Source of the DNA: Acidobacteriota bacterium
GTDB taxonomy: Bacteria; Acidobacteriota; Blastocatellia; Chloracidobacteriales; JADJPF01
Assembly (NCBI GenBank): GCA_016213785.1
Contig: JACQZQ010000023.1
Span: forward strand, 1-64,000
Direction: 5' to 3'
DNA length: 64,000 nucleotides
Part shown: piece after piece, positions 63,874 to 64,000 of the stretch
Layout: each line of letters begins with the position of its first letter
Position numbering within the stretch: position 1 is the first letter of the stretch
Program-made: the position numbers and the translations under genes
Notes under the pieces: generated by a model
What the model was told of the DNA's origin: nothing
Databases searched by the model: none
The model's input: the letters and a program-made list of their open reading frames with translations, nothing else

Positions 63874-64000
63874 TAAAAAACTTAAAATAGCTCTAAAATT
63901 TATCCTCAAAACCTAAACACCCTTTTAACTAACATATCTTAAGTCTATTATTTTCTTATAATTATCTTTTATTATTTTCTACTAGCCTAATTAAGCCAAA

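Overview
This window is AT-rich and densely coded on both strands. It most likely comes from an Acidobacteriota chromosome. The best pointers are two very large MacB/FtsX-like permeases with the head and tail typical of acidobacterial orphan permeases (ADOP). Supporting signs are a DUF1800/DUF1501 pair, a kinase-AAA-helical-repeat regulator, a PATAN (DUF4388) protein, PilT, and an M61/M48/M36 peptidase set. This is a family-level inference, since no rRNA or other decisive marker is present. Three tRNA genes are visible: Ile/Met-CAU, Leu-CAG and Ser-UGA. I see no prophage, CRISPR array or intact transposase.

Layout. 0.1-11 kb: tRNA, a secreted M61 peptidase, a MenI-like thioesterase, then a five-gene minus-strand run (M36 fungalysin, DUF3565, M48 peptidase, KTSC protein, EEP-fold hydrolase), a zinc-ribbon coiled-coil protein, and a second M48 peptidase with GRPTLKR repeats. 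11-23 kb: rsmI, an ADOP permease, a lytic transglycosylase, a 1021-residue repeat protein, a fused aroD-aroE gene, and a second ADOP permease cut short by an in-frame stop. 23-24 kb: a GC-richer block rich in hairpins that looks like the right end of an IS200/IS605 element without its transposase, followed by tRNA-Leu. 24-29 kb: a sparse stretch with a Crp/Fnr regulator, a tiny membrane protein, a lone nuoB, two unassigned proteins, a frame-broken small membrane ORF, a B12-binding radical SAM enzyme and rpoZ.

29-43 kb: a membrane protein next to pilT, an acetyltransferase, a kinase-AAA-helical-repeat regulator with a downstream partner, a transglycosylase-like secreted protein, and an ABC exporter whose permease carries a beta-propeller-like domain. 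The exporter sits behind two tandem YtrA-type GntR repressors, which have a 16-bp inverted repeat upstream. 44-52 kb: two large signalling proteins in tandem. One is AAA-type ATPase, receiver and MXAN_5187-like C-terminus; the other is PATAN, two degenerate J domains, low complexity and TPR. tRNA-Ser follows. 52-64 kb: a LOG-family hydrolase, an Eis-like acetyltransferase, uvrA, an acyl-ACP-desaturase-like diiron protein, an anti-sigma-zinc-finger/cohesin fusion, a cytochrome c, and DUF1800 plus DUF1501.

How the genes fit together. Several neighbours look functionally linked: GntR-GntR-ATPase-permease; the M36 to EEP run; the DUF1800/DUF1501 pair; the kinase with its DUF4034-like partner; and possibly the 44-52 kb signalling pair. 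The strongest items for follow-up are the premature stop in the second ADOP gene, the IS200/IS605-like relic, the GntR operator, and the two unusual signalling proteins. All functional calls come from reading the sequence and remembered family motifs. No database search was run.
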